From: Fodinibacter sp963800505
GTDB taxonomy: Bacteria; Actinomycetota; Actinomycetes; Actinomycetales; Dermatophilaceae
Direction of reading: 5' to 3'
Length of the DNA: 64,000 nucleotides
NCBI GenBank assembly: GCA_963800505.1
Contig: CAWDBL010000022.1
Coordinates: 1 to 64,000 of the forward strand
Notes under the pieces: generated by a model
What the model was told of the DNA's origin: nothing
The model's input: only the letters and a program-made list of their open reading frames with translations
Database searches by the model: none
Shown here: positions 16,230 to 24,430 of the stretch, piece after piece
Layout of the letters: every line of letters begins with the position of its first letter
How positions within the stretch are numbered: the first letter of the stretch is position 1
Program-made: the position numbers and the translations under genes

Positions 16230-17977
16230 GCACGGCCCCCACCGGCGCCGACGCGCTCCGTTTGCTCCGCACGAGGCTGGATGCCGTGCGACCGCGCCGC
16301 CGTGACCTGCGGGCGATGCTGCACTCCCCCCGCGCCGACCTCGTCGCCGGGGTGACCGTGGGCGTCGTCGCGCTCCCCCTGGCCCTGGCCTTCGGCATCG
16401 CGTCGGGCCTCGGCGCCACCGCCGGCCTCGTGACGGCCATCGTCGCCGGCGTCGTGGCCGCGGTGTTCGGCGGCAGCCACGTGCAGGTCTCCGGCCCCAC
16501 CGGCGCGATGACCGTGGTGCTGGTGCCGATCGTCGCCGAGCACGGTGCGAGCGGCGTGGCCGTGGTCGGGCTGATGGCCGGGGTCTTCCTCGTCGCGATG
16601 GGCTTGGCGGGGGCCGGCCGCTACGTGCGGTTCATCCCGCTCCCGGTCATCGAGGGGTTCACCCTCGGCATCGCCGCCCTGATCGCCCTGCAGCAGGTGC
16701 CCGCGGCGCTCGGGACAGCGAGCACGCACGAGCACGTCGTCGTGGGGGCGGTCGGCGCGCTCGTCGACTGGTTCTCCGCGCCGAACCTCGCCGCGCTGGC
16801 CCTGAGCGCCGGCGTCGCCGTGCTGATCCTGCTCGGCTCCCGGGTGCGTCCCGCCGTCCCCGTGGCGCTGATCGCCGTCGTGGCGGCCACCGTCATCACC
16901 AAGGTCGCCCACCTGCAGGTGGCCACCATCGGCGCCCTGCCCTCGCAGCTGTTCACCTTCACCGTGCCGTCGGTGACGCTGAGCGAGCTGCGCGTGCTCG
17001 TCGCACCCGCCGTCGCCGTCGCCGCCCTGGCCGCGCTCGAGAGCCTGCTGTCGGCCACCGTCGCCGACGCGATGAGCGTGTCGACCCGCCACGACCCCGA
17101 TCGCGAGCTGTTCGGGCAGGGGCTGGCCAACCTGGTGTCGCCGATGCTCGGCGGCATCCCCGCCACGGCGGCGATCGCCCGCACGGCGGTCAACGTGCGC
17201 TCCGGCGGCCGCTCGCGCCTGGCCGCCGTCGTGCACTCGCTCGTGCTCCTGATCGTGGTGCTGGCCCTGGCCCCGGTGGTCGGGTGGATCCCCCTCGCAG
17301 CCCTGGCCGGCGTGCTCATCGCCACCGCGGTGCGGATGATCGAGGTGTCGAGCCTGCGCGCCCTGGTGCGCGCCTCGCGTAGCGACGCCTTCGTGCTCGC
17401 CCTGACCTTCCTCGCCACCGTGGTGCTCGACCTCGCCACGGCGGTCGTGCTCGGCATCATCACCGCGGGCGCGCTCGCCCTGCGCCAGCTGGCGAACACC
17501 ACGGCGCTGCGCGAGGAGACGCTGGCCGACGTCGACGGGTCACGCGACGCCGACTCGGCGCAGGGCGGGAGCGACGACCACGCCGCCGAGGAGCGAGCCC
17601 TGCTCGACGAGCAGATCGTCGCCTACCGGCTCGAGGGGCCGCTGTTCTTCGGCGGCGCGCACACCGCCCTGCTCGAGCTCACCGAGATCAGCAACGTCAA
17701 GGTGGCCATCCTGCGGATGGCGCACGTGACGACCCTGGACGCCACCGGCGCCGCGGTGCTGGCCGACACGGTGCGCGCGCTGGAGTCGCGCGGTGTCACG
17801 GTGCTGCTCTCCGGGATGCCGGCCCGCTTCGTGCCGCGGTTGGAGGCGACCGGCATCCACCAGCACCTCACCGGCCTGCACCACGTGTTCGAGCACACGC
17901 CCGACGCCATCGCCCACGCCCGGCGGCACGTGGCCCGCGACGGGCACCACGCGCTGGGGGTCAGGCCAGCCGGGTGA
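16226..17977 (+). CDS. SulP-family anion transporter with STAS domain
   Basis: A 583-residue inner-membrane transporter of the SLC26/SulP family, whose substrates include sulfate, bicarbonate and dicarboxylates. The signature segment VVALPLALAFGIASGLG and the SGPTGAMTVVL motif are at residues 50-100. About a dozen hydrophobic segments follow, then a cytoplasmic STAS domain from about residue 465 (PLFFGGAHTALLEL and RMAHVTTLDATGAAVL). The GTG start overlaps the arsR stop, giving a two-gene operon. It converges on the transglutaminase gene with a 17-base overlap. A second SulP protein is encoded at 24431-26227 in a different setting. Substrate is not assignable. Confidence 0.9.
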   Translation: MSTAPTGADALRLLRTRLDAVRPRRRDLRAMLHSPRADLVAGVTVGVVALPLALAFGIASGLGATAGLVTAIVAGVVAAVFGGSHVQVSGPTGAMTVVLVPIVAEHGASGVAVVGLMAGVFLVAMGLAGAGRYVRFIPLPVIEGFTLGIAALIALQQVPAALGTASTHEHVVVGAVGALVDWFSAPNLAALALSAGVAVLILLGSRVRPAVPVALIAVVAATVITKVAHLQVATIGALPSQLFTFTVPSVTLSELRVLVAPAVAVAALAALESLLSATVADAMSVSTRHDPDRELFGQGLANLVSPMLGGIPATAAIARTAVNVRSGGRSRLAAVVHSLVLLIVVLALAPVVGWIPLAALAGVLIATAVRMIEVSSLRALVRASRSDAFVLALTFLATVVLDLATAVVLGIITAGALALRQLANTTALREETLADVDGSRDADSAQGGSDDHAAEERALLDEQIVAYRLEGPLFFGGAHTALLELTEISNVKVAILRMAHVTTLDATGAAVLADTVRALESRGVTVLLSGMPARFVPRLEATGIHQHLTGLHHVFEHTPDAIAHARRHVARDGHHALGVRPAG

Positions 17978-18800
17978 TCGCGACGACGACCTGGAGCGAG
18001 GCCTTGGCCCGCCCCGAGTAGATGCCCTTGAACGGCGGCACGTCCTCGTAGTCACGCCCGCGCGCGACGACCACGTGGTCGCGCCCGACCTCGGTGCCGT
18101 TGGTGGGGTCGACGGCGATCCAGCCGTCGTCCCAGAACTCGACCCAGGCGTGGCTCTCGCCCTTGCTCGTGTCGCCGACCGCCGAGTCCTTTGTCGGCAC
18201 GAGGTAGCCCGAGACGTAGCGGGCCGGCACCCCGAGGCTGCGCAGCGCCCCGACGGTGATGTGCGCGAAGTCCTGGCACACGCCCGACCGCTCGGCCCAG
18301 GCCTCCTCGCCGCGGCTGTGCACCCCGGTGGCCCCGGGCTGGTAGCGCATCTCGGCGCGCACCAGGGCGCTGAGCTCCTCGGCCGCGGCGCGCGGCGTCG
18401 GCAGGCCGCGCACGGCATCCGCCAGGTCCTTGATGCCGCGCCCGGGCCGGGTGCGCGCCGAGAGCATCAGCCACTCGTAGCTGCGGTCCTGCACCGCGCT
18501 GTCGCGCACGGCGTCCCAGCCCAGCGACGGCTCGTGCCGCTCGACCGGGGTGCGCTCGACCGTCGAGATCGCCTCGATGTCGAGCCGTTCGTGCTCGGCC
18601 AGGCTCTCCATCGCCATCACGTGCGTGCCCCAGTGGTCGCGGTAGACGTGGCTCCAGGTCATCGGCCGGATCCGGATGCGGTTCTCCAGGGTGGTCTGCC
18701 CGGGCTCGTTGACCGGCGTCATCCGAAGCTCGTTGTGCGCGGCCCGCACCCGGCCGTCGTAGGCCAGTGACGTCGTGTGCACGATGCGCCAGCGCCGCAC
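17961..18800 (-). CDS. Transglutaminase-like cysteine peptidase of the ATP-grasp cassette
   Basis: A 279-residue protein with an N-terminal beta-rich domain (RRWRIVHTTSLAYDGRV) and a transglutaminase core. The catalytic triad is visible as SGVCQDFAH (Cys), ESHAWVEFW (His) and VDPTNGTE (Asp). It is the third gene of the set ATP-grasp, alpha-E, transglutaminase, matching what I recall as Rv2411c-Rv2410c-Rv2409c in M. tuberculosis. Comparative genomics has predicted that this set makes or processes a peptide or peptide tag, but no product is established. The GTG start lies one base after the alpha-E stop. Confidence 0.9.
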   Translation of the reverse strand: MRRWRIVHTTSLAYDGRVRAAHNELRMTPVNEPGQTTLENRIRIRPMTWSHVYRDHWGTHVMAMESLAEHERLDIEAISTVERTPVERHEPSLGWDAVRDSAVQDRSYEWLMLSARTRPGRGIKDLADAVRGLPTPRAAAEELSALVRAEMRYQPGATGVHSRGEEAWAERSGVCQDFAHITVGALRSLGVPARYVSGYLVPTKDSAVGDTSKGESHAWVEFWDDGWIAVDPTNGTEVGRDHVVVARGRDYEDVPPFKGIYSGRAKASLQVVVAITRLA

Positions 18801-18801
18801 G

Positions 18802-19728
18802 TCAGAACACCCCGTCCTTGGTCCAGGTCTGCAGGGGGCCGGATTGGAAGTAGCGCTTGGCGATGGCCTGCGAGCTGTTCATGACGGCGCGCTGCACGCG
18901 CTGCATCTGGGCGGGCAGGTCGTTGATGATGTCCGGGGTCGCCCGGTACTCCAGCGAGGTGCGGATGCGGCCCAGCTGGCGCCGCGCCTCGTCGGGGACC
19001 CCGATCCGCTCCTGCTGCGGTGCCAGGGCGTCGAGGCGGCGCTCGGCCTCGGACAACGCGAACAGCACCGAGCGGGGGAACTCGCGGTCGAGCACGAGGA
19101 AGGCAGCAGCCCGGTCGTCGCTGAGCAGGCCCCGCTGGCTGCGCATGAACGCCTGTTGCGCACCGCAGCTGGACAGCACGACCGACCACGGAGCGCCACC
19201 GCGCGGCAGCCCGCCGGTGGCGACGAGCCGCGCGGTCATGTCGGCCCGCTCGAGGCTGCGGCCGAGCACGAGGAAGTCCCACGCCTCGTCGTGCGACATC
19301 GTCGAGTCGGCGATGCCGCTCACCAGGGCGGCGCGCTCGCGCACCCATGACAGGTGCCGCTCGGTGGCGACCGTGCGGCCGAAGCCGTGCCAGCGGTGCC
19401 AGGTGGTGTTGATGCCCTCCCACAGCTCGGTCGAGAGGGTCTCGCGGGCGCGGCGCGCGTTCTCGCGGGCCGCGAACCAGGCGCCGGTGATCGAGCTGGC
19501 GTTGGAGCGGTCGAAGACCAGCGCGGCGCTCACGTCGGCGAAGCCGACGTCGCCCTCGAACGGCATCCCCATGATCACCGAGAGCACGGTGCGCGCCGCG
19601 GTGGCCTCGTCGGCGCCGGGGTCCTCGAGCAGCTGCAGGCGCAGCACGTCGACGATGCGGGCGGTGCCGTCGGCGCGCTCGGTGTAGCGGCCGATCCAGA
19701 ACAGCGACTCGGCGATCCGGCTCAGCAC
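18802..19728 (-). CDS. Alpha-E domain-containing protein
   Basis: A 308-residue, mostly helical protein of the alpha-E family, beginning MLSRIAESLFWIGRYTERADG, the family's diagnostic N-terminus. It carries LGRSLERADMTARLV in the middle. Alpha-E proteins are found almost only between ATP-grasp and transglutaminase genes and are thought to act with them, but no activity has been shown as far as I know. The GTG start overlaps the last codons of the ATP-grasp gene, and the stop is one base from the transglutaminase start. The three genes are therefore a tightly coupled operon. Confidence 0.92.
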   Translation of the reverse strand: MLSRIAESLFWIGRYTERADGTARIVDVLRLQLLEDPGADEATAARTVLSVIMGMPFEGDVGFADVSAALVFDRSNASSITGAWFAARENARRARETLSTELWEGINTTWHRWHGFGRTVATERHLSWVRERAALVSGIADSTMSHDEAWDFLVLGRSLERADMTARLVATGGLPRGGAPWSVVLSSCGAQQAFMRSQRGLLSDDRAAAFLVLDREFPRSVLFALSEAERRLDALAPQQERIGVPDEARRQLGRIRTSLEYRATPDIINDLPAQMQRVQRAVMNSSQAIAKRYFQSGPLQTWTKDGVF

Positions 19729-21350
19729 GGGTCGCTCCCCGGCCGTCGGGCGCCCGAGGTCTGCTGCTGCTGTTGCTGCTGCTGCTCGCGCATGCTGTCC
19801 TCGTGGGATGCCGTAGGTGCGCTCATGACGACCACCTCGCGGTTGTCGGGCAGCCGGTTCGGTGCGTTTCCGGTCGGGCGGCGGTCGGAGAGCACCCAGG
19901 TGTCCTTGGAGCCACCGCCCTGGCTGGAGTTGACCACCAGCTCACCCTCGGGCAGGGCGACCCGGGTCAGGCCGCCGGGCAGCACCCGCACGCGCTCGCC
20001 GTCGTTGACGGCGAACGGGCGCAGGTCGACGTGGCGCGGGGCGAGCTTGCCGTCGATGAAGGTGGGCACGGTCGACAGCTGCACGACGGGCTGGGCGATC
20101 CAGCCGCGCGGGTCGGCGGTGAGCTGCTTGCGCACCTTGTCCAGCGTCGGGCCGTCGGCCGTGTTGCAGACCACCAGGCCCTTGCCGCCGGAGCCGTCGA
20201 CCGGCTTGACGACCATCTCGTCGAGGTGGTCGAGCACGTGCTGCAGGGCGGAGGGCTGCTCGCACCGGAAGGTGTCGACGTTGCCCAGGATGGGGTCCTC
20301 GTCGAGGTAGAACCGGGTCAGCTCGGGCAGGTAGGAGTAGATGAGCTTGTCGTCGGCCACGCCGTTGCCCACCGCGTTGGCGACCGTCACCCGGCCGCTG
20401 CGCATGGCCGAGACCAGGCCGGCGACGCCGAGCACCGAGTCACCGCGAAAGTGCACCGGGTCGAGGAACTCGTCGTCGACCCGGCGGTAGATGACGTCGA
20501 CCGGCTTGTCGCCGGTGGTGGTGCGCATCCGCACCTGCCCGCCCACGCACACCAGGTCGCGGCCCTCGACGAGCTCGACGCCCATCATCCGGGCCAGCAG
20601 GGCGTGCTCGAAGTAGGCCGAGTTGAAGACGCCGGGGGTGAGCACGACGACGGTGGGGTCGCTGGCGCCGTCGGGGGCCGAGGCGCGCAGGGCGGCGAGC
20701 AGCATCCGCGGGTAGTCGTGCACCGGGCGGATCCGCATGGTTGCGAACGCCTCGGGGAAGACGTTGGCCATCGCCCGGCGGTTGGCGATGACGTAGCTGA
20801 CGCCGGACGGCACCCGCACGTTGTCCTCGAGCACCCGGAACGTGCCCTGCTCGTCGCGGATCAGGTCGACGCCCGCGACGTGCACCCGCACCCCGTTGGT
20901 GGGCCGGATCCCCATCACCGCGCGGTGGTAGTGCTTCGAGCTGGCGATCAGGCGCCACGGGATGATGCCCTCGTGCACCGCGCGCGGGATCTCGCCCTCG
21001 CGCGAGTAGATGTCGTCGAGGAACGACTCCAGGGCCGTGACCCGTTGCACCACACCCGACTCCATGACCTGCCACTCGTGGGCCGAGATGACCCGCGGAA
21101 CGGCATCCAGCGGGAAGGGCCGCTCCTCGCCCGCGTAGTCGAAGGTGACCCCTTGGTCGAGGTAGGACCGGGCCAGGGTGTCGGCGCGCTCCTTGAGGGT
21201 GCCGGCGTTCATCGCACGCAGGGTGTGGAAGACCGGCTTGTAGGCCGTCCGGGGAGAGCCGGGCTCGGCCAGCATCTCGTCCCACGCGGCGCCGAGGGTG
21301 TACGAGTCGAACAGGCTGCCCAGGGCATCGGGGTCGGTCTGCTCGCTCAC
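19722..21350 (-). CDS. Circularly permuted type 2 ATP-grasp protein
   Basis: Predicted ATP-dependent carboxylate-amine ligase of about 542 residues, first gene of the three-gene cassette. Family features are PRVISAHEWQVMESGVVQR, HYHRAVMGIRPTNGVRVHVAGVDL, LEDNVRVPSGVSYV, and the ATP-binding part VVKPVDGSGGKGLVV. The C-terminus carries eight glutamines in a row. I prefer GTG 21350 (product starting VSEQTDPDAL). An ATG at 21386 is possible, and the frame stays open further upstream through non-coding DNA. No clear ribosome site distinguishes the two. The reaction product is unknown; peptide-bond formation is the published prediction for this family. Confidence 0.9.
   Translation of the reverse strand: MSEQTDPDALGSLFDSYTLGAAWDEMLAEPGSPRTAYKPVFHTLRAMNAGTLKERADTLARSYLDQGVTFDYAGEERPFPLDAVPRVISAHEWQVMESGVVQRVTALESFLDDIYSREGEIPRAVHEGIIPWRLIASSKHYHRAVMGIRPTNGVRVHVAGVDLIRDEQGTFRVLEDNVRVPSGVSYVIANRRAMANVFPEAFATMRIRPVHDYPRMLLAALRASAPDGASDPTVVVLTPGVFNSAYFEHALLARMMGVELVEGRDLVCVGGQVRMRTTTGDKPVDVIYRRVDDEFLDPVHFRGDSVLGVAGLVSAMRSGRVTVANAVGNGVADDKLIYSYLPELTRFYLDEDPILGNVDTFRCEQPSALQHVLDHLDEMVVKPVDGSGGKGLVVCNTADGPTLDKVRKQLTADPRGWIAQPVVQLSTVPTFIDGKLAPRHVDLRPFAVNDGERVRVLPGGLTRVALPEGELVVNSSQGGGSKDTWVLSDRRPTGNAPNRLPDNREVVVMSAPTASHEDSMREQQQQQQQQTSGARRPGSDPC
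19761..19784 (-). repeat. CAG/CAA trinucleotide run encoding eight glutamines
   Basis: Eight consecutive Gln codons (seven CAG, one CAA) lie near the 3' end of the ATP-grasp gene. A run like this can change length by slippage, but the single CAA interrupts it. Confidence 0.9.
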
Positions 21351-21439
21351 CTGACGAAACCTATGGCGGTTGCGTGAACCTGTCATCACACGAATGTTCC
21401 CGGCAGGTTTCGCAGCCGGAGCTCGTCCCCCGCCGGCCC

Positions 21440-21445
21440 TAGGGT
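21440..21445 (+). promoter_or_regulatory. -10 box (TAGGGT) of the GNAT gene
   Basis: TAGGGT with a seven-base gap to GTG 21453. This is leaderless geometry and helps fix the start. Confidence 0.55.
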
Positions 21446-21452
21446 TGCTCGG

Positions 21453-21914
21453 GTGGTCGACTCGCTGCCCTCGGTGTCGCTGGTCCCGGTGGACGCCGCC
21501 ACCTGGCGCGGCGTCGCCGCGCTGCGCGTGACGCCGGATCAGCGCCGCTTCGTCGCCGCCCCGACGCACTACCTGGCCCTGTGCGCCTACGAGGACGTGT
21601 GGCACCCGTTGGCGGTCATCTCGGCGGCCGGCGACGTCGTCGGGTTCCTCATGTGGGGCGTCGACGACGAGGACGGCAGCTGCTGGCTCGGGGGCATCCT
21701 CGTGGACGAGGCGCGGCAAGGGGGTGGGGTGGGCCGCGCGGCCGTGGTCGAGGCGCTGCGGATGCTGCGGGAGCGGGCCGGCAGCGTCGGCTTCGCGCTG
21801 TCCTACCGGCCCGAGAACACCGTGGCGAAGGCGCTGTACGCGAGCCTGGGCTTCGTCGAGACCGGCGAGGTCGACGACGACGAGGTCGTCGCCCGGCGGC
21901 CACCGACCTGCTGA
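21453..21914 (+). CDS. GNAT-family N-acetyltransferase
   Basis: A 153-residue single-domain acetyltransferase. The acetyl-CoA pyrophosphate-binding loop is DEARQGGGVGRAAV (Q-x-x-G-x-G/A type) near residues 85-98. ENTVAKALYASLGFVETGEV is the typical motif B and C-terminal strand. A strand before the loop reads LGGILVDE. The overall pattern resembles spermidine or diamine acetyltransferases of the SpeG/PaiA/BltD type, but that is only a resemblance. The GTG start is supported by a TAGGGT seven bases upstream. It is divergent from the ATP-grasp gene and followed by the YccF gene 59 bases later. Confidence 0.82.
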   Translation: MVDSLPSVSLVPVDAATWRGVAALRVTPDQRRFVAAPTHYLALCAYEDVWHPLAVISAAGDVVGFLMWGVDDEDGSCWLGGILVDEARQGGGVGRAAVVEALRMLRERAGSVGFALSYRPENTVAKALYASLGFVETGEVDDDEVVARRPPTC

Positions 21915-21973
21915 CCGGCCGCTGACGGTGGCGTGGCACGCTGGGATCCCGCACCACCCCGAGAGGACACGCA

Positions 21974-22384
21974 GTGCGCACCCTGCTCAACATCATCTGG
22001 TTCGTCTTCGGCGGCCTCTGGCTCGCGCTGGGATACGCCCTGGCCGGGGTCGTGTTCTGCATCCTCATCGTCACCATCCCGCTGGGGGTCGCGTCATTCC
22101 GGATGGCGCGCTACGCGCTGTGGCCCTTCGGCCGGGCCGTCGTGCCGAAGGAGAGCGCCGGCGCCGGCGCCGCGATCCTCAACGTCGTGTGGATCATCCT
22201 GGCCGGCTGGTGGCTTGCGCTGCTGCACCTCACCACCGCGGTCGCGCAGGCGATCACGATCATCGGCATCCCGCTGGCCATCGCGAACCTCAAGCTCATC
22301 CCGGTCTCGCTGGTGCCCTACGGCAAGCAGATCGTGCCCACCGACTCGCTGCCCCCCGACCAGCGCCCGGTGCACGCGTTCTAG
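21974..22384 (+). CDS. YccF domain-containing inner-membrane protein
   Basis: A 136-residue membrane protein with two copies of the YccF domain. Each copy is a pair of hydrophobic helices with the pattern NIIWFVFGGLWLALGY and NVVWIILAGWWLALLH, followed by IVTIPLGVASFRMA and IIGIPLAIANLKL. The family is widespread and has no established function. The GTG start has a GAGAGGA ribosome site about seven bases upstream. It converges on recX, with 11 bases between the two genes and no hairpin. Confidence 0.9.
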   Translation: MRTLLNIIWFVFGGLWLALGYALAGVVFCILIVTIPLGVASFRMARYALWPFGRAVVPKESAGAGAAILNVVWIILAGWWLALLHLTTAVAQAITIIGIPLAIANLKLIPVSLVPYGKQIVPTDSLPPDQRPVHAF

Positions 22385-22395
22385 TCGCCGGTTCC

Positions 22396-23070
22396 TCAGT
22401 CGCGCTGGTGCTCCGGCGCCTCACGCACCACCTCCCGCACCACCCGCATCGACAGGTCCGACGGGTAGCCCTTGCGGGCCAGCATCCCGGCCAGCCGGCG
22501 GGTCTGCACCAGAGGGTCCAGCCCGCTCATCGAGCGCATCTTCTTCGCGACCAGCTCGCGGGCGCGGTCCTCCTCGTCGTGCGGGTCGACCTCGTCGAGC
22601 GCCGCCTGCGCGGTCTCGTCGTCGACCCCCTTGCGGCGCAGCTCCTGGGCCAGGGCCCGACGGGCCAGCCCACGGCCGGCCTGCTGCGACCGCACCAGCA
22701 TCCCCGCATAGGCGGAGTCATCGACCAGCCCGACCTCGGTCATCCGGTCGAGCACCGCCACGGCGACGTCGTCGGGGCAGCCCTTGCGGCGTAGCGCCTG
22801 CTCGAGCTGGGAGCGGCTGCGCGGCGCCGCCGTGAGCTGGCGCAGCACGATCTGGCGGGCCCAGTCGTAGGGGTCGGGCTCGCTGCCCCGGGTGCGCGGG
22901 TCGGCCTCCGGGTCCGGCGGCGGCGGCGCGCCGCGGCGGGCACGGCGACGTGTCGACGCTGCGCCGCCCTCCTCGGCCGGGACGTCCGGCGACCCCACCC
23001 CCGGCGACCCCACCGCCGGCGACCCCACCGCCCATGCGGGCGGCGGGGTCGTCGAGTCGGCGAACGGCAC
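22396..23070 (-). CDS. recX: Regulatory protein RecX
   Basis: Inhibitor and modulator of RecA filaments. The RecX helical repeats run from about residue 65 (DPYDWARQIVLRQLTAAPRSR) through LRRKGCPDDVAVAVLDRM and LAQELRRKGVDDETAQAAL to the C-terminus. The first 60 residues are an unstructured, Pro/Gly/Arg-rich extension that includes three copies of V/A-G-S-P encoded by a 15-bp tandem repeat. I start at GTG 23070, 20 bases after the recA stop, giving 224 residues. The open frame further upstream only shadows recA. recA-recX is an operon in most actinobacteria. Confidence 0.9.
   Translation of the reverse strand: MPFADSTTPPPAWAVGSPAVGSPGVGSPDVPAEEGGAASTRRRARRGAPPPPDPEADPRTRGSEPDPYDWARQIVLRQLTAAPRSRSQLEQALRRKGCPDDVAVAVLDRMTEVGLVDDSAYAGMLVRSQQAGRGLARRALAQELRRKGVDDETAQAALDEVDPHDEEDRARELVAKKMRSMSGLDPLVQTRRLAGMLARKGYPSDLSMRVVREVVREAPEHQRD
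22986..23030 (-). repeat. Three tandem copies of a 15-bp unit in the recX 5' end
   Basis: The unit CCGGCGACCCCACCG occurs three times in a row on the plus strand, with one mismatch at the end of copy one. The length is a multiple of three, so copy-number change would keep the recX frame. Confidence 0.9.
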
Positions 23071-23090
23071 GGGAACCAGCCCGGGGAGGC

Positions 23091-24188
23091 TCAGAAGTCG
23101 ACCGGGATGTCGGGCACGGCCGCCACCTCGGGACGCGGCACCCCGATGCCGAGCTTCTCCTTGATCTTCTTCTCCAGGTCGTCGGCGAGCTCGGGGTTGT
23201 CCTTGAGGAACGACCGGGCGTTCTCCTTGCCCTGGCCGAGCTGGTCGCCGTCCATGGTGTACCAGGCGCCGGCCTTGCGCACGAAGCCCTGCTCGACGCC
23301 CATGTCGATCAGGCCACCCTCGCGGGAGATGCCCTGACCGTAGATGATGTCGAACTCGGCCTGCTTGAACGGCGGGCTCACCTTGTTCTTGACGACCTTG
23401 CACCGGGTGCGGTTGCCGACCGCGTCGGTGCCGTCCTTGAGGGTCTCGATGCGTCGCACGTCGAGGCGGACCGAAGCGTAGAACTTCAGCGCCTTGCCGC
23501 CGGTGGTGGTCTCGGGCGAGCCGAACATGACGCCGATCTTCTCGCGCAGCTGGTTGATGAAGATCGCCGTGGTGCCGGTGGTGCTGAGGGCACCGGTGAT
23601 CTTGCGCAGCGCCTGCGACATCAGCCGCGCCTGCAGTCCGACGTGGCTGTCGCCCATCTCGCCCTCGATCTCGGCGCGGGGCACGAGCGCCGCGACCGAG
23701 TCGATGACGATGATGTCGAGCGCGCCGGAGCGGATCAGCATGTCGGCGATCTCGAGCGCCTGCTCCCCGGTGTCGGGCTGGGAGACCAGGAGCGCGTCGG
23801 TGTCGACCCCGAGGGCCTTGGCGTACTCGGGGTCGAGCGCGTGCTCGGCGTCGATGAACGCCGCGATACCGCCGGCCTTCTGCGCGTTGGCCACCGCGTG
23901 CAGGGCGACGGTGGTCTTGCCCGAGCTCTCCGGGCCGTAGATCTCGACGACGCGGCCGCGGGGCAGGCCGCCGATGCCGAGGGCGACGTCGAGGGCGATC
24001 GAGCCGGTCGGGATGACCTCGATGGGGGGCCGCACGTCGTCGCCGAGGCGCATGACGGCACCCTTGCCGTGCTGCTTCTCGATCTGGGCCATGACCGAGG
24101 CCAGGGCCTTGTCACGCTCACCGCCGGGGGCAGCAGCGATGGGGTTGGGGGTGAGGACGCTCCCGCGGGAGCCGTTGGGACCAGCCAT
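23091..24188 (-). CDS. recA: Recombinase RecA
   Basis: Central recombinase and SOS co-protease. The Walker A motif GPESSGKTT is at residues 85-93. The LIIDSVAALVPRAEIEGEMGD region and the L2 loop NQLREKIGVMFGSPETTTGG are complete, so there is no intein. The length of 365 residues is usual. The N-terminus is about 20 residues longer than E. coli RecA and rich in Gly/Pro/Ala, while the C-terminus is short. A LexA box lies 175 bases upstream. recX follows on the same strand. Confidence 0.98.
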   Translation of the reverse strand: MAGPNGSRGSVLTPNPIAAAPGGERDKALASVMAQIEKQHGKGAVMRLGDDVRPPIEVIPTGSIALDVALGIGGLPRGRVVEIYGPESSGKTTVALHAVANAQKAGGIAAFIDAEHALDPEYAKALGVDTDALLVSQPDTGEQALEIADMLIRSGALDIIVIDSVAALVPRAEIEGEMGDSHVGLQARLMSQALRKITGALSTTGTTAIFINQLREKIGVMFGSPETTTGGKALKFYASVRLDVRRIETLKDGTDAVGNRTRCKVVKNKVSPPFKQAEFDIIYGQGISREGGLIDMGVEQGFVRKAGAWYTMDGDQLGQGKENARSFLKDNPELADDLEKKIKEKLGIGVPRPEVAAVPDIPVDF

Positions 24189-24316
24189 GTCGCACCTGTT
24201 CTTCCTGTCGTGCAGCGAGCGCGCCCACCGGCGACCACTCTCGCCGTCGGTCTCGTCGCGAGGTCTGGTCAGACGCTAGGTGGCGGCACCGACAACGGTC
24301 ACGGACTGCCGTTAAG

Positions 24317-24356
24317 CCTGTGGACGAGTGCTGTCGGGAGCGCCACCTGTGGACGA
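24317..24356. repeat. Pair of 11-bp direct repeats resembling DnaA boxes
   Basis: CCTGTGGACGA occurs at 24317-24327 and 24346-24356, 29 bases apart in the recA upstream region. On the other strand each reads TCGTCCACA, one mismatch from the DnaA box TTGTCCACA. A role is inferred only from this resemblance. Confidence 0.5.
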
Positions 24357-24363
24357 CCCTAGC

Positions 24364-24377
24364 CGAACACCTGTTCG
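24364..24377 (-). promoter_or_regulatory. LexA (SOS) box upstream of recA
   Basis: CGAACACCTGTTCG is a perfect match to the actinobacterial/Gram-positive SOS box core GAAC-N4-GTTC. A TAGGGT -10-like hexamer on the minus strand starts two bases away (24356-24361). LexA bound here would block recA transcription, so DNA-damage induction of recA-recX is likely. The box also lies 54 bases before the divergent SulP gene. Confidence 0.88.
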
Positions 24378-24430
24378 ACACCGGTGGGCACTGCGCGCGA
24401 CACGCCGGTCGGATGTGGTCGAATCGCCCC

